Numbered from the stretch's first letter, positions 45,329 through 55,220 are shown. The stretch: 64,000 bases of DNA from Curvibacter delicatus NBRC 14919 (GCF_001592265.1 NZ_BCWP01000007.1:56987-120986); one strand, 5' to 3'. The notes: generated by a model from the letters alone, not told the origin. Program-made: numbers and translations.

Positions 45329-45922
45329 ATGAAAAAACGCCATTTCCTTGTCGCCACCGCCACCGCCGCCGGTGCCACCTTCACCTCGGCCGCCCTGGCT
45401 GCGCCCGCGCGCCAACGCCCGGTCGGCCCCGGCCTGCTGACTATCACCGGTGCCATCGGCCGCGGCAACCGCGGGCCGCTGGACAAGGCGCTGGACCAGA
45501 TGCTGGCCAAGCAACAGATCACTTTCGACAAGGCGCATGTGTTCGATTTCGCGGCCCTGCTCCGCCTGCCGGCCGTGACCATCCGCCCGACGGTGGAATA
45601 CGACGCCCATGTCCACACGCTGAAGGGGCCGCTGCTGAGCGAGGTGCTGCAGGCCGCAGGGGTGGATGTGAGCCGCCCGGCCAAGCTGGTGCTGCGGGCG
45701 GTCGATGGCTATACCGTCAACCTGAGCCTGGCGCAGGCGCACCAGCAGCGGTTCATCGTGGCCACCCATCTGGACGGCCAGCCGATGGCGCTGGGCGGGC
45801 TGGGGCCCCTGTGGGCCGTGTTCGATGCCGACCGTTACCCCGAGATGGCCGCCAAGCCGCTGCCGGAACGCTTTGCCCAGTGCCCCTGGGGCCTGTACCA
45901 CCTGGCGGTGCAGCCGGCCTGA
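45329..45922 (+). CDS. Exported protein with molybdopterin-dependent oxidoreductase (SUOX) fold
   Basis: 197 residues with a signal peptide (MKKRHFLVATATAAGATFTS, cut near ALAAPA). The body (LLTITGAIGRGNRGPLDKAL ... VEYDAHVHTLKGPLLSEVLQ ... AVDGYTVNLSLAQAHQ) follows the SUOX/YedY-like molybdopterin-binding fold. The conserved Cys that binds molybdenum in active enzymes is not seen in the central part; the only mature Cys is near the C-terminus (AQCPWGLYH). It may therefore bind a ligand rather than act as a Mo enzyme. It is divergent from the orphan kinase across 100 bases, so the pair may form a sensing unit. Confidence 0.7.
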   Translation: MKKRHFLVATATAAGATFTSAALAAPARQRPVGPGLLTITGAIGRGNRGPLDKALDQMLAKQQITFDKAHVFDFAALLRLPAVTIRPTVEYDAHVHTLKGPLLSEVLQAAGVDVSRPAKLVLRAVDGYTVNLSLAQAHQQRFIVATHLDGQPMALGGLGPLWAVFDADRYPEMAAKPLPERFAQCPWGLYHLAVQPA

Positions 45923-45944
45923 ACCGGCTGCCAGGGCTGCAGGA

Positions 45945-47102
45945 TCAGGCGGTCGGGTAGGTGCCCGGCAGCAGGATGCTGCGGTCCACGTTGCTGAGCT
46001 GGGTATGGCCGCAGAAGGCCATGGTGGTGTCGAGTTCCTTGTGGATCATCTGCAGCGCCTTGCTCACGCCGGCCTCGCCCATGGCACCCAGGCCGTAGGC
46101 CATGGCGCGGCCGATCATGGTGCCGCGTGCGCCCAGCGCCCAGGCCTTGAGCACGTCCTGGCCGGAGCGGATGCCGCCATCCATCCAGACCTCGATTTGG
46201 GAGCCGACCTCGGCCACGATGGCCGGCAGGGCTTCGATGCTGGACGGCGCGCCGTCGAGCTGGCGGCCGCCGTGGTTGCTGACCACAATGGCATCGGCAC
46301 CGCTGGCCACGGCCAGGCGGGCGTCTTCCGCGTCCATGATGCCCTTGAGGATGAGCTTGCCGCCCCACTGTTCCTTCACCCAGGCAATGTCGGGCCAGGA
46401 CAGGCGCGGGTCGAACTGCTCGTTGGTCCAGGCGGCCAGCGAGGTCATGTCGCTCACGCCCTTCACATGGCCCACCAGGTTGCGGAAGGTGTGGCGGCGC
46501 GTGCCGGCCATGCCCAGACACCAGCGCGGCTTGGTCATCAGGTTGATGATGTTGGCCAGCGTGGGCTTCGGGGGCGCGGTCAGGCCGTTTTTTAGGTCCT
46601 TGTGGCGCTGGCCGATCACCTGCAGGTCCAGCGTGAGGACCAGGGCCGAGCAATTGGCGGCCTTGGCGCGCTGGATCATGCGGGCCATGGCGTCGCGGTC
46701 GCGCATCATGTAGAGCTGGAACCAGAACGGCGCGCTGGTGTTCTCGGCGATGTCCTCGATCGAGCAGATGCTCATGGTCGAGAGCGTGAACGGGATGCCG
46801 AACTTCTCGGCCGCGCGCGCCGCGTGGATCTCGCCGTCGGCATGCTGCATGCCGGTCAGGCCCACGGGGGCGATGGCCACCGGCATCTTGACGTCGATGC
46901 CGATCATCTTGACGGCCGTGCTGCGGTTGTCCATGTTCACCGCCACGCGCTGGCGCAGCTTGATCTTCTGGAAGTCGGCCTCATTGGCGCGGTAGGTGCC
47001 CTCGGTCCACGAGCCGCTGTCGGCGTAGTCGTAGAACATGCGCGGCACGCGCTTTTGCGCCAGCACGCGCAGGTCTTCGATGTTGGTGATCACGGATGGC
47101 AC
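45945..47102 (-). CDS. lldD: FMN-dependent alpha-hydroxy-acid dehydrogenase (LldD-like)
   Basis: A 385-residue (S)-2-hydroxyacid oxidase/dehydrogenase. The active-site block SNHGGRQLDGAPSSIEALPA carries the catalytic His and substrate Arg. FMN contacts appear in PVAIAPVGLTGMQHADGEI, WFQLYMMRDRD and VWMDGGIRSGQDVLKA then GARGTMIGR. The likely substrate is L-lactate or a related acid, with electrons passed to the respiratory chain. Its start lies inside the 3' end of the hemerythrin gene (13-base overlap). Confidence 0.9.
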   Translation of the reverse strand: MPSVITNIEDLRVLAQKRVPRMFYDYADSGSWTEGTYRANEADFQKIKLRQRVAVNMDNRSTAVKMIGIDVKMPVAIAPVGLTGMQHADGEIHAARAAEKFGIPFTLSTMSICSIEDIAENTSAPFWFQLYMMRDRDAMARMIQRAKAANCSALVLTLDLQVIGQRHKDLKNGLTAPPKPTLANIINLMTKPRWCLGMAGTRRHTFRNLVGHVKGVSDMTSLAAWTNEQFDPRLSWPDIAWVKEQWGGKLILKGIMDAEDARLAVASGADAIVVSNHGGRQLDGAPSSIEALPAIVAEVGSQIEVWMDGGIRSGQDVLKAWALGARGTMIGRAMAYGLGAMGEAGVSKALQMIHKELDTTMAFCGHTQLSNVDRSILLPGTYPTA

Positions 47103-47566
47103 GAGGGAACTCCTTCAGTCGTGTTGGGGGTGTTGTTCTTGAAAGTTTCGCTCACGGTATCAAAGCCTTTTTCCGCCAGGTAGCCCACCAGGCCGGCGTC
47201 CATGCTCTGGGCATGCTGGGGAAACCATTCCACCAGCGCTTCGAGCATGTTCTCGATCAGGGCCATCTCGCCCAGCAGGGCGCGGCGTTCCACCTCGCGC
47301 ATCACCTCCAGCACGCTGTTGTGCTGGCCGAAGTGGCAGAAGTCGGCCGGGATGCCGCAGGCCGTCATCCAGCGCTCTTCCTGGGCGAAGTGCTCCACGG
47401 TGTGCTTGACCAGCTCCTGGTACAGGGCGAGTTTGGCTTCGGGGGCGGCGGCCGAGGTGGCGTTGACCAGCTCGACGAATTCCTCGTGTGTGGTGTCGGT
47501 GCGGGCATCGCCCAGCGCCAGTTCAGGCGACCAGACGAGCGTGGTGGCGGTGGACACGGTTGTCAT
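47090..47566 (-). CDS. Bacteriohemerythrin
   Basis: A 158-residue O2-binding di-iron four-helix protein. Iron ligands follow the hemerythrin pattern: His in DTTHEEFVEL, HxxxE in KHTVEHFAQEERWM, and HxxxxD-type residues late in the protein. It could deliver or sense oxygen, or protect against it. The gene overlaps lldD by 13 bases and follows argH by 11 bases, so argH-hemerythrin-lldD may be one transcript. Confidence 0.86.
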   Translation of the reverse strand: MTTVSTATTLVWSPELALGDARTDTTHEEFVELVNATSAAAPEAKLALYQELVKHTVEHFAQEERWMTACGIPADFCHFGQHNSVLEVMREVERRALLGEMALIENMLEALVEWFPQHAQSMDAGLVGYLAEKGFDTVSETFKNNTPNTTEGVPSCHP

Positions 47567-47577
47567 GGTGTGTTCCT

Positions 47578-49020
<1,443 letters not shown>

Positions 49021-49152
49021 GGGAACCGTGCGGTGGATGGGGCGGGAGCCCCATTGTCGTGTGAATACATTGTGCGGAGGTCCGGACTTCACCAATAATC
49101 GGGTCTTGGCCCTTGTGGCCTGATCCCTTGGGCTGGTCCTGCCATCCGCGAC

Positions 49153-50190
49153 ATGAAAGATACCCAGATTTTATCGACCTTCCAGGAGTGGGCCCCCGAG
49201 CCGGCGGTGCCTGCTGCGCCGCCGGCGCCGTTGTTCAATGCCTGTCAGGTCGGCGTGGCCCTGCGCGCGGTGTTGTTTGTCGAGCTGGTGGTGGCGGTGG
49301 CCGCCCTGTTCGGGACGTCCAATTTCTTCGACTGGCTGATCCGGCTTTCGCTCTACACCGGCGGTGCCTTGCCGGCCACGGTGATCTGGCTGGTGGTGGC
49401 GTGCGCAGCCCGGCGCCCGCTGCTGCGCCTGCCGCCGCAAGGCCAGTATGTGGTCGCCATCGGGTTGGGGGCCTTGGCCGGCCTCTACGGCTGCGGCCTG
49501 CTGGTCCTGTCCGGCCTGCTGGAGACACCGCCCTGGCTGGCCAGTGCCGCCAGCGGCGCCCTGCTGGCGGGCAGCGGGGTGGGGGCGCTGGCCCTGCGTG
49601 AACGTGGCAAGACGCCAGCGGCCACCACGGCGCGGCTGGCCGAGCTGCAGTCGCGCATCCGGCCGCATTTCCTCTTCAACACCCTCAACAGCGCCATCGC
49701 CCTGGTGCGGGCCGAGCCGGCGCGCGCCGAGGCGCTGCTGGAAGACCTGAGCGACCTGTTCCGCCACGCCTTGGCGGACCAGGGCGAGTCCGTCACGCTG
49801 GCGCAGGAGATTGCGCTGGCGCGGCACTACCTGGAAATCGAGCAGGTGCGTTTTGGCGAACGCCTGCGGCTGGATTGGGCGCTTGACCCGGCCGCCGACA
49901 CGGCCCGCCTGCCGCCGCTGTTGCTGCAGCCCTTGCTGGAGAACGCAGTGCGCCATGGCGTCGAGCCCAGCGCCGAGGGCGCACAGATCCGCATTTCCAC
50001 CCGGCGCCGTGGTTCGAATGTGGTGATCAAGGTCACCAACACCGTGCCCGCCGGCCCCGGTGCCCAAGGCCATGGTGTGGCGCTCAACAATGTGCGCGAC
50101 CGCCTGCGCCTGCTGCACGACGTGGAGGGCCAGTTCCGCCATGTGCTGAAAGACGGCGTGTTCCAGGTCCGCATCGAGGTGCCCGCATGA
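49153..50190 (+). CDS. LytS/YehU-type sensor histidine kinase (AlgZ/FimS-like)
   Basis: A 345-residue kinase with about four hydrophobic helices (residues 35-148) and a His-kinase domain of the LytS family: [16 protein letters not shown], with His172 the likely phosphorylation or catalytic site. The ATPase part has [20 protein letters not shown] and [15 protein letters not shown]. The next gene is its LytTR regulator. The pair and its position by argH correspond to FimS/AlgZ-AlgR; the signal is unknown. Confidence 0.9.
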   Translation: MKDTQILSTFQEWAPEPAVPAAPPAPLFNACQVGVALRAVLFVELVVAVAALFGTSNFFDWLIRLSLYTGGALPATVIWLVVACAARRPLLRLPPQGQYVVAIGLGALAGLYGCGLLVLSGLLETPPWLASAASGALLAGSGVGALALRERGKTPAATTARLAELQSRIRPHFLFNTLNSAIALVRAEPARAEALLEDLSDLFRHALADQGESVTLAQEIALARHYLEIEQVRFGERLRLDWALDPAADTARLPPLLLQPLLENAVRHGVEPSAEGAQIRISTRRRGSNVVIKVTNTVPAGPGAQGHGVALNNVRDRLRLLHDVEGQFRHVLKDGVFQVRIEVPA

Positions 50191-50245
50191 GCCGCCGGGC
50201 TGTTCCCAAGGCCAATACCGCAGCGCGCCGCGCGGAGGTCGCTCC

Positions 50246-50989
50246 ATGACACTTCAAGTCCTGATCGTTGACGACGAATCGCTGGCGCGCGCCCGCTTGC
50301 GCACCCTGCTGGGCGACTGCACCAGCCCGGCGGTGAGCGTGGCGGGTGAGGCCGCCAACGCCACGCAGGCGGTCGAGTTGCTGCGCAAACAGTCGTTCGA
50401 CGTGGCCCTGCTCGACATCCACATGCCCGGTGCCGACGGCCTGACGCTGGCGCGTACCCTGCAAACCCTGCCGCAACCGCCGGCCATCGTTTTTGTCACC
50501 GCGCATGCCGAACATGCGGTGCAGGCCTTCGAGATCGAGGCGGTGGACTACCTGACCAAGCCGGTCCGGCTGGAGCGGCTGCAACAGGCGCTACAAAAAG
50601 TGGAGCGCCTCGCGCAATCATCAAAAGGGCTGGGGGCTGATTTGCCTGAAGAATGCCTGGTGATCCAGGAGCGCGGCCGGACCGAGCGCGTGCCACTGGC
50701 CGAGGTGCTGTACTTCAAGGCCGAGCTGAAATACATCACGGTGCGCACGACGGCCAAGAGCTACATCCTCGACGGTTCCCTCAGCGAGCTGGAAGAGAAA
50801 TACCCGACGCAGTTCATGCGCATTCACCGCAACGCCCTGGTGGCCCGGCGCGCCGTGCGCGCGCTGGAAAAACACTACGACCCGGAAGAGGGCGAGGGCT
50901 GGGCGGTGCGGCTCAATGGCATAAATGAGTTGCTGTCGGTGTCGCGGCGGCAGCTGTCAGCGGTGCGCGAGGCCATTGCCTCGCTCTGA
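50246..50989 (+). CDS. LytTR-family response regulator (AlgR-like)
   Basis: A 247-residue regulator. The receiver domain (1-115) has Asp9/Asp10 and the phospho-acceptor Asp57 in ALLDIHMPGADGL, with Lys in YLTKPVRLERLQ. The LytTR DNA-binding domain (about 140-245) includes VLYFKAELKYITVRT and QFMRIHRNALVARRAV. The linker (about residues 115-133) is encoded by a GCTAC...-type repeat. It follows its kinase by 55 bases and precedes terC. Its targets are probably direct-repeat sites upstream of envelope or motility genes, by analogy with AlgR. Confidence 0.9.
   Translation: MTLQVLIVDDESLARARLRTLLGDCTSPAVSVAGEAANATQAVELLRKQSFDVALLDIHMPGADGLTLARTLQTLPQPPAIVFVTAHAEHAVQAFEIEAVDYLTKPVRLERLQQALQKVERLAQSSKGLGADLPEECLVIQERGRTERVPLAEVLYFKAELKYITVRTTAKSYILDGSLSELEEKYPTQFMRIHRNALVARRAVRALEKHYDPEEGEGWAVRLNGINELLSVSRRQLSAVREAIASL
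50590..50643 (+). repeat. Diverged GCTAT...ATAGC family repeat in the AlgR-like linker
   Basis: GCTACAAAAAGTGGAGCGCC is followed by TCGCGCAATCATCAAAAGGG and CTGGGGGCTGATTT. It has the order GCTAC-A-run-AGC-GCGC-CAAAAGGGCT seen in the family, in a coding position that is free to vary (inter-domain linker). The match is weaker than the intergenic copies. Confidence 0.42.
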
Positions 50990-51018
50990 TTTTTTTCAAC
51001 TCGGACCGAGGAGATGCC

Positions 51019-51780
51019 ATGCTGGAGCTATTGACCGACCCACAGGCCTGGATCGCACTGGCCACGCTGACGGCGCTGGAACTGGTGCTCGGCATCGACA
51101 ACATCGTCTTCATCTCCATCCTCGTGGACAAGCTGCCGCCCGAGAAGCGCGTGCTGGCGCGCCGGCTGGGCCTGTTCATGGCGATGTTCATGCGCATCGG
51201 CCTGCTGCTGGTGCTGTCCTGGATCATCGGGCTGGTGGCGCCGCTGTTCACCGTGTTCGGCCAGGAGATCTCGGGCCGCGACCTGATCCTGATCGGCGGT
51301 GGCCTGTTCCTGATCTGGAAGAGCACAGGCGAGATCCACCAGTCGCTCGAAGGCGAGGAAGGCCATGCCTCCAGCGCGGTGAAAGCCACCTTTGCTGCCG
51401 TCATCCTGCAGATCATGGTCGTGGACATGGTGTTCTCGCTCGACTCCATCATCACGGCGGTGGGCATGGTGTCCGAACTGGCGGTGATGATTGCCGCCGT
51501 GATCGCCTCGGTCATCCTGATGATGCTGTTCGCCGGCGCCATCGGCAACTTCGTGTCGGAGCATCCGACCGTCAAGATGCTGGCGCTGTCCTTCCTGGTG
51601 CTGGTCGGCGTGCTGCTCATCGCCGAAGGTTTTGACCACCACGTGCCCAAGGGTTATGTCTACTTCGCCATGGCCTTCTCGGTCGTGGTGGAAATGCTCA
51701 ACATCCGAATGCGCAAACGGGCGGCCAAGCCGGTGCACCTGCATGAGGCCTATGCGCCGGCAACGCCGGATCAGTCCTGA
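51019..51780 (+). CDS. TerC family membrane protein
   Basis: A 253-residue protein with seven to eight helices. TerC signatures are LELVLGIDNIVFISILVDKL near the N-terminus and VVDMVFSLDSIITAVGMV in the middle; the paired Asp residues in these helices are thought to bind metal. Members take part in manganese efflux and metal loading of exported proteins. GGAGA lies six bases before the ATG. It follows the AlgR-like gene by 29 bases and overlaps the convergent DUF2325 gene by 10 bases. Confidence 0.92.
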   Translation: MLELLTDPQAWIALATLTALELVLGIDNIVFISILVDKLPPEKRVLARRLGLFMAMFMRIGLLLVLSWIIGLVAPLFTVFGQEISGRDLILIGGGLFLIWKSTGEIHQSLEGEEGHASSAVKATFAAVILQIMVVDMVFSLDSIITAVGMVSELAVMIAAVIASVILMMLFAGAIGNFVSEHPTVKMLALSFLVLVGVLLIAEGFDHHVPKGYVYFAMAFSVVVEMLNIRMRKRAAKPVHLHEAYAPATPDQS

Positions 51781-53039
51781 CGGGGGCTGGCTGCCGCCGT
51801 CAACGCCACAGCGTCAAGCGCCCGCTCCAGTGCCGCCCGGCTCGGCGTCTCCACAAACACGCATTGCTTGCCGGTTCGTTTGCAGTGGTCCTTCACGCGC
51901 CAGTAGGCGTTGTGGCTGATGCAGCCGCTCTGGCAGATCACCAGGTCGGCCGCGGCCAGCGTGGCATCGAGCTGGCTGGCGTTGTCTTCTTCGCCGCCAT
52001 CGTGGTGTAGGAAGCGCGCGCCGGTGTGCTCGATCACATGGCGATAGATCGGTACGCTGGCCGTGCGGCCGCCCACGCACAGGACGGATCGCTTGCACAG
52101 CGGCGGTGCTGCGCTGCAGGCTGGCGCTGCCGGTTCGGCCAACTGGGCACTGCGCAATTGGCCGACTTGCGTTTCAGCCTCTTCGGTGCGCCGGCGCAGG
52201 CGTTCGGCCTCCTGCTGTGCCTGCTGCAGCGCACGCTGCAGGTGCTGGATCTGTTCGTTCTGTTGCCGGTTCTCTTGCGTGAGCGCGATGCGCTCACGCA
52301 AGCCGGGCGCGGCCTGTTCCTGCTCCGCCAGCTGTTCGCCTTGCAGCTGCAAGGCCGTTGCCGTGCGCAGCAGTTCGGCGCGCACACGCATCAGCTCACC
52401 CTGCTGCTGCTCCAGGCGCAGCGAGAATTCGGCCGCTTGGTTGCGGCTGCGGTGCTGGGCAGCCGCCAGTTCGCGCGTCAGTACGCCGTTTTCATGTGCC
52501 AAGGCATCCAGGCGCGTCAGGTCGGCGCGCGTGGCCGCGCCCACCTGGTGCTGCAGCATGTGCGCCTCGCCCAGCACGCGGTGTTCCAGTGCGGGCGTGC
52601 AGCGCGGGTGTGTCAGCGTGGCCCACAGGGCACCGGCCCAGTCGGCGTTGGCGCAGGCGCTTCGCCACCAGGCCGCCAGCGCCTCTGTGTGTTTGAGCTG
52701 GGCGGCAGCGCTCACCACCAGGCTGTAGCGTCGTTCCAGTTCCTTCTGCACCGCCTCGGCCATGGGTGTGCGGTGCTTGCATTCGGTGACCACGGTGCAG
52801 TGCACCTCGTAGTCGCTGCTGGCCGTCATGTCGCCCAGCGTGCGCTCGGCCAGGCGCCGCAGCAGCGGAATGGGCAGGCAGACGCCGACCACCGGGCAGA
52901 AGGCGTGGCCGTCGAGCTCCCACAGCCGCCGCCGGCGCGAGCCTTGCGGTGCCGGGGACTGCGGCACGTGCTGCGGCTGCGCGTAGGGCAGCGCCGCCTC
53001 CAGGGCGGATTGCAGCGGGTCGGGCTTGGCTTGGCACAT
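51771..53039 (-). CDS. DUF2325 domain protein with central coiled coil
   Basis: A 422-residue protein. An N-terminal domain has Cys and His residues (HAFCPVVGVCLP; VVTECKHRTPMAEAVQKELE). A long coiled coil follows (about 185-310; for example LRRRTEEAETQVGQLRSAQL). The C-terminal DUF2325 domain (about 318-410) reads SVLCVGGRTASVPIYRHVIE, then FLHHDGGEEDNASQLDATLA and ADLVICQSGCISHNAYWRVK. The family is uncharacterised; the Cys/His-rich ends suggest metal binding. It is the second gene behind a Fur-like promoter and follows a small gene by 15 bases, so iron-linked regulation is likely. Confidence 0.83.
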   Translation of the reverse strand: MCQAKPDPLQSALEAALPYAQPQHVPQSPAPQGSRRRRLWELDGHAFCPVVGVCLPIPLLRRLAERTLGDMTASSDYEVHCTVVTECKHRTPMAEAVQKELERRYSLVVSAAAQLKHTEALAAWWRSACANADWAGALWATLTHPRCTPALEHRVLGEAHMLQHQVGAATRADLTRLDALAHENGVLTRELAAAQHRSRNQAAEFSLRLEQQQGELMRVRAELLRTATALQLQGEQLAEQEQAAPGLRERIALTQENRQQNEQIQHLQRALQQAQQEAERLRRRTEEAETQVGQLRSAQLAEPAAPACSAAPPLCKRSVLCVGGRTASVPIYRHVIEHTGARFLHHDGGEEDNASQLDATLAAADLVICQSGCISHNAYWRVKDHCKRTGKQCVFVETPSRAALERALDAVALTAAASPRQD

Positions 53040-53054
53040 GGGTCGCCTCCTGGG

Positions 53055-53384
53055 TCAGTGCAGCAGGCTGGCCGCTTCGGGCGGCATGGCGGCGTACAGC
53101 TCGGCTGCCATGACGGGGGTCTTGTCATGACCGGCGGCATTGCACACGGCAACCCAGCGCTCATGGGCATTGGCCATGACTTGGCGCAGGGCCGGGCTGG
53201 CGTGCGGATGGGTCTTGAGGAAGAACAGGTTGGAGACGATCTTGCGCGCCATCAGCAGGCGTTGCCGCCCGGGGCTGGTGGCCGCCTGCGCGGCCGGTGC
53301 AGCCCAGCAGGTCATGAGGGCGAAAGTGCCCGCCACCAGGGCTTCCAAGCAGGGGGTGGCGAGTTCATCATCGGTCAAGGGCAT
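53055..53384 (-). CDS. Small conserved-looking protein behind a Fur-type promoter
   Basis: A 109-residue, mostly helical protein: MPLTDDELATPCLEALVAGT at the start, then FALMTCWAAPAA and KIVSNLFFLKTHPHASPALR. I do not recognise a named family. It may have a single membrane-leaning helix (LEALVAGTFALMTCWAAPAA). The ATG at 53384 has CGGAG upstream; the open frame to 53468 would run through the promoter. It starts about 30 bases downstream of the promoter at 53421-53449 and precedes the DUF2325 gene in a probable two-gene unit. Confidence 0.72.
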   Translation of the reverse strand: MPLTDDELATPCLEALVAGTFALMTCWAAPAAQAATSPGRQRLLMARKIVSNLFFLKTHPHASPALRQVMANAHERWVAVCNAAGHDKTPVMAAELYAAMPPEAASLLH

Positions 53385-53420
53385 GGTCGGCTCCGGGTTG
53401 GATGTGTGACAGTGAAGCGT

Positions 53421-53449
53421 AGTGTAATGAGAATTATTCTCAATAACAA
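53421..53449 (-). promoter_or_regulatory. Sigma-70 promoter with a Fur box in its spacer
   Basis: On the minus strand TTGTTA and TACACT are spaced by exactly 17 bases, and the spacer TTGAGAATAATTCTCAT contains the perfect 7-1-7 palindrome TGAGAAT-A-ATTCTCA (53428-53442). Fur with iron bound here would block RNA polymerase, so the small gene and the DUF2325 gene should be induced by iron limitation. The expected start point is about 53413. Confidence 0.75.
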
Positions 53450-53562
53450 GACCTATTCCTGTCCACACAGCGGGGTATTGCCGATCGGGTCTTCTGTCTC
53501 AGCGCAAACCGGCTGGGGGCCAACCTGCGAAAATCACGCCTTTGCATGTTTCAAGGTAAGGC

Positions 53563-54198
53563 ATGACTTACGCGGTCAAGGAGATCTTCTACACCCTGCA
53601 AGGCGAGGGCGCCCAGTCCGGCCGGGCGGCGGTGTTCTGCCGTTTTGCCGGCTGCAATCTCTGGAGTGGGCGCGAGGAAGACCGGGCCACGGCGGTGTGC
53701 CGGTTCTGCGATACCGATTTTGTGGGCACAGACGGTACCGGTGGCGGCAAGTTCAGCACCGCCGATGCGTTGGCCGATGCGATTGAACGCGCCTGGGAAC
53801 CCGCCGGCCAAGCCGGCCGCTATGTGGTGCTGACCGGCGGCGAGCCGCTGCTGCAGGTGGACGAAGCACTTACCACCGCCTTGCATGCGCGCGGTTTCAC
53901 CATCGCGGTAGAGACCAACGGCACCCTGCCGGCGCCGCCGGGGCTGGACTGGATTTGCGTCAGCCCCAAGGACCAGGCCGAGGTGGTGCAAAAGGCGGGC
54001 AGCGAACTCAAGCTGGTCTACCCGCAGCCGGGTGTGGACCCGGCCCAGTTCGCAGGCTTGGCCTTCGAGCATTTCTTCCTGCAGCCCATGGACGGGCCGC
54101 AACGCGAACAGAACACGGCGCAGGCGATTGCCTACTGCCAGCAGCACCCCCAGTGGCGCCTGGGCATCCAGTCGCACAAGATGATCGGAATTCGATGA
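53563..54198 (+). CDS. queE: 7-carboxy-7-deazaguanine synthase (QueE)
   Basis: A 211-residue radical-SAM enzyme converting 6-carboxytetrahydropterin to CDG. The cluster motif is the atypical CX14CX2C, with Cys31, Cys46 and Cys49 (GCNLWSGREEDRATAVCRFC), as known for Burkholderia-type QueE, in place of CX3CX2C. The opening EIFYTLQGEGAQSGRAAVF binds substrate, and VVLTGGEPLLQVDE is the SAM GGE motif. It overlaps queD by four bases (ATGA). QueF is encoded 14 kb away; queC is not in this window. Confidence 0.94.
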   Translation: MTYAVKEIFYTLQGEGAQSGRAAVFCRFAGCNLWSGREEDRATAVCRFCDTDFVGTDGTGGGKFSTADALADAIERAWEPAGQAGRYVVLTGGEPLLQVDEALTTALHARGFTIAVETNGTLPAPPGLDWICVSPKDQAEVVQKAGSELKLVYPQPGVDPAQFAGLAFEHFFLQPMDGPQREQNTAQAIAYCQQHPQWRLGIQSHKMIGIR

Positions 54199-54557
54199 TG
54201 TACGAGATCAGCCAGCGTTTTTTCTTTGATGCCGCCCACACCCTGCGCCGCGAGATCGAGGCCGAGGGCAGCAAGCGCGTGCATGGCCACACCTACTACG
54301 CCGAGGTATTCGTGCGCGGCGAGCCGGCAGCCGAGAACGGCATGGTGATGGACCTGGGCTACATCCGGCGCGAGGTGAATGCCCTGCGCGAACAACTGGA
54401 CCACCACTTCCTCGACGAGGTGCAAGGCCTGGGCCCGGCCACGCTGGAGAACCTCTGCACCTACATCTGGAAGGCGCTCAAGCCCAAGATTCCGGGTCTG
54501 TCGGCGGTGATGGTGGAGCGGCACGCGATTGGGGACAAGTGCGTGTATCGGCCTTGA
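54195..54557 (+). CDS. queD: 6-carboxytetrahydropterin synthase / 6-pyruvoyl-tetrahydropterin synthase family (QueD-like)
   Basis: A 120-residue PTPS-fold protein. Zinc ligands are His15 (FFDAAHTLRR) and His30 and His32 (VHGHTYY). MDLGYIRREVNALREQLDHH and the C-terminal Glu in VMVERHAIGDKC are present. The position of the catalytic Cys of E. coli QueD, four residues before the HGH pair, is Ser26 here. A Cys near the C-terminus (DKCVYRP) might substitute; this is speculation. Tandem ATGs at 54195 and 54198; the first overlaps the queE stop. Confidence 0.87.
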   Translation: MMYEISQRFFFDAAHTLRREIEAEGSKRVHGHTYYAEVFVRGEPAAENGMVMDLGYIRREVNALREQLDHHFLDEVQGLGPATLENLCTYIWKALKPKIPGLSAVMVERHAIGDKCVYRP

Positions 54558-54789
54558 GAGGTCGAGTTAGGGCGGCTTTCGGCCAGCAGCGGCCATCCAC
54601 GAATTGCCCACAAAGCCGCCGCTCATCCCCCATTGGGGGCATAGACGCCTCGTGGCGAGATAGCTACGATGCTGCGGTGTTTGCTGCTATTTTTAGTAGA
54701 GCAAACTATTCAACTGGGATAGGCGGCAATGCCATTTTTTGCGCCTAAACTTGCCATGCTATATCGCAGCACTTTGCCGTCTACATTAC
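54558..54789. other. Gene-free stretch before the second orphan gene
   Basis: 232 bases with no supportable ORF. The first half holds GC-rich inverted pieces (GCGGCTTTCGGCC; AAAGCCGCCG; CCCCCATTGGGGG). The second half is AT-richer than the flanks (GCTGCTATTTTTAGTAGAGC; CATTTTTTGCGCCTAAAC). It reads like debris from past insertions. Confidence 0.45.
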
Positions 54790-54836
54790 GTTAGACCTCG
54801 GTTGAGTTGGTAGCCAAACTTTCATTCGAGCTTCAT

Positions 54837-55220
54837 ATGACGCCATTCGAAAATGAGATTGAACAGCGGAAGGTGGAGCTTTATTGGAGGAAGAATGCAC
54901 CTTTGACATGTGCAGTTCTTTCTCTCGCAACGCTAGCATCAGTTGTTGTCTATCCAATGTCTTTTCGCTCTGTCGGTGGCGGTGCGCTAGCTGGTTTACT
55001 TCTCCACCTGGCATCGCTTTCTTCCGAGCGTCGTCACACAATACTTCCACATGTTCTTTTGCTTTCCGGATTGGCATTGGGTGTTTGGGCGCTACTTGCA
55101 ACAAGCCCCATGCGTACATCATTAGGTTGGGTGCAGGCTCTAGCGTCATTTGGAGCCAGTTTGTCTTGGGCGAAGGTGTTTCACAATGCCGTCCAAGAGA
55201 ATCCAGATCCAACGTCCTAA
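54837..55220 (+). CDS. Orphan small membrane protein
   Basis: 127 residues from the ATG at 54837; an in-frame TTG at 54807 would add ten. The start is charged (MTPFENEIEQRKVELYWRKN) and is followed by three or four hydrophobic segments (LTCAVLSLATLASVVVY; GGGALAGLLLHLASLS; ILPHVLLLSGLALGVWALL). I do not recognise a family. GC is clearly below the local average. An ORF of similar length runs antisense (54781-55224) but lacks coherent features. No strong ribosome-binding site is seen. It sits between queD and ppc with no functional link. Confidence 0.5.
   Translation: MTPFENEIEQRKVELYWRKNAPLTCAVLSLATLASVVVYPMSFRSVGGGALAGLLLHLASLSSERRHTILPHVLLLSGLALGVWALLATSPMRTSLGWVQALASFGASLSWAKVFHNAVQENPDPTS

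Noticed and set aside
53470..53562. Possible preQ1 riboswitch upstream of queE
   Set aside because: I could not trace the conserved hairpin-plus-A-rich pseudoknot pattern; no support.
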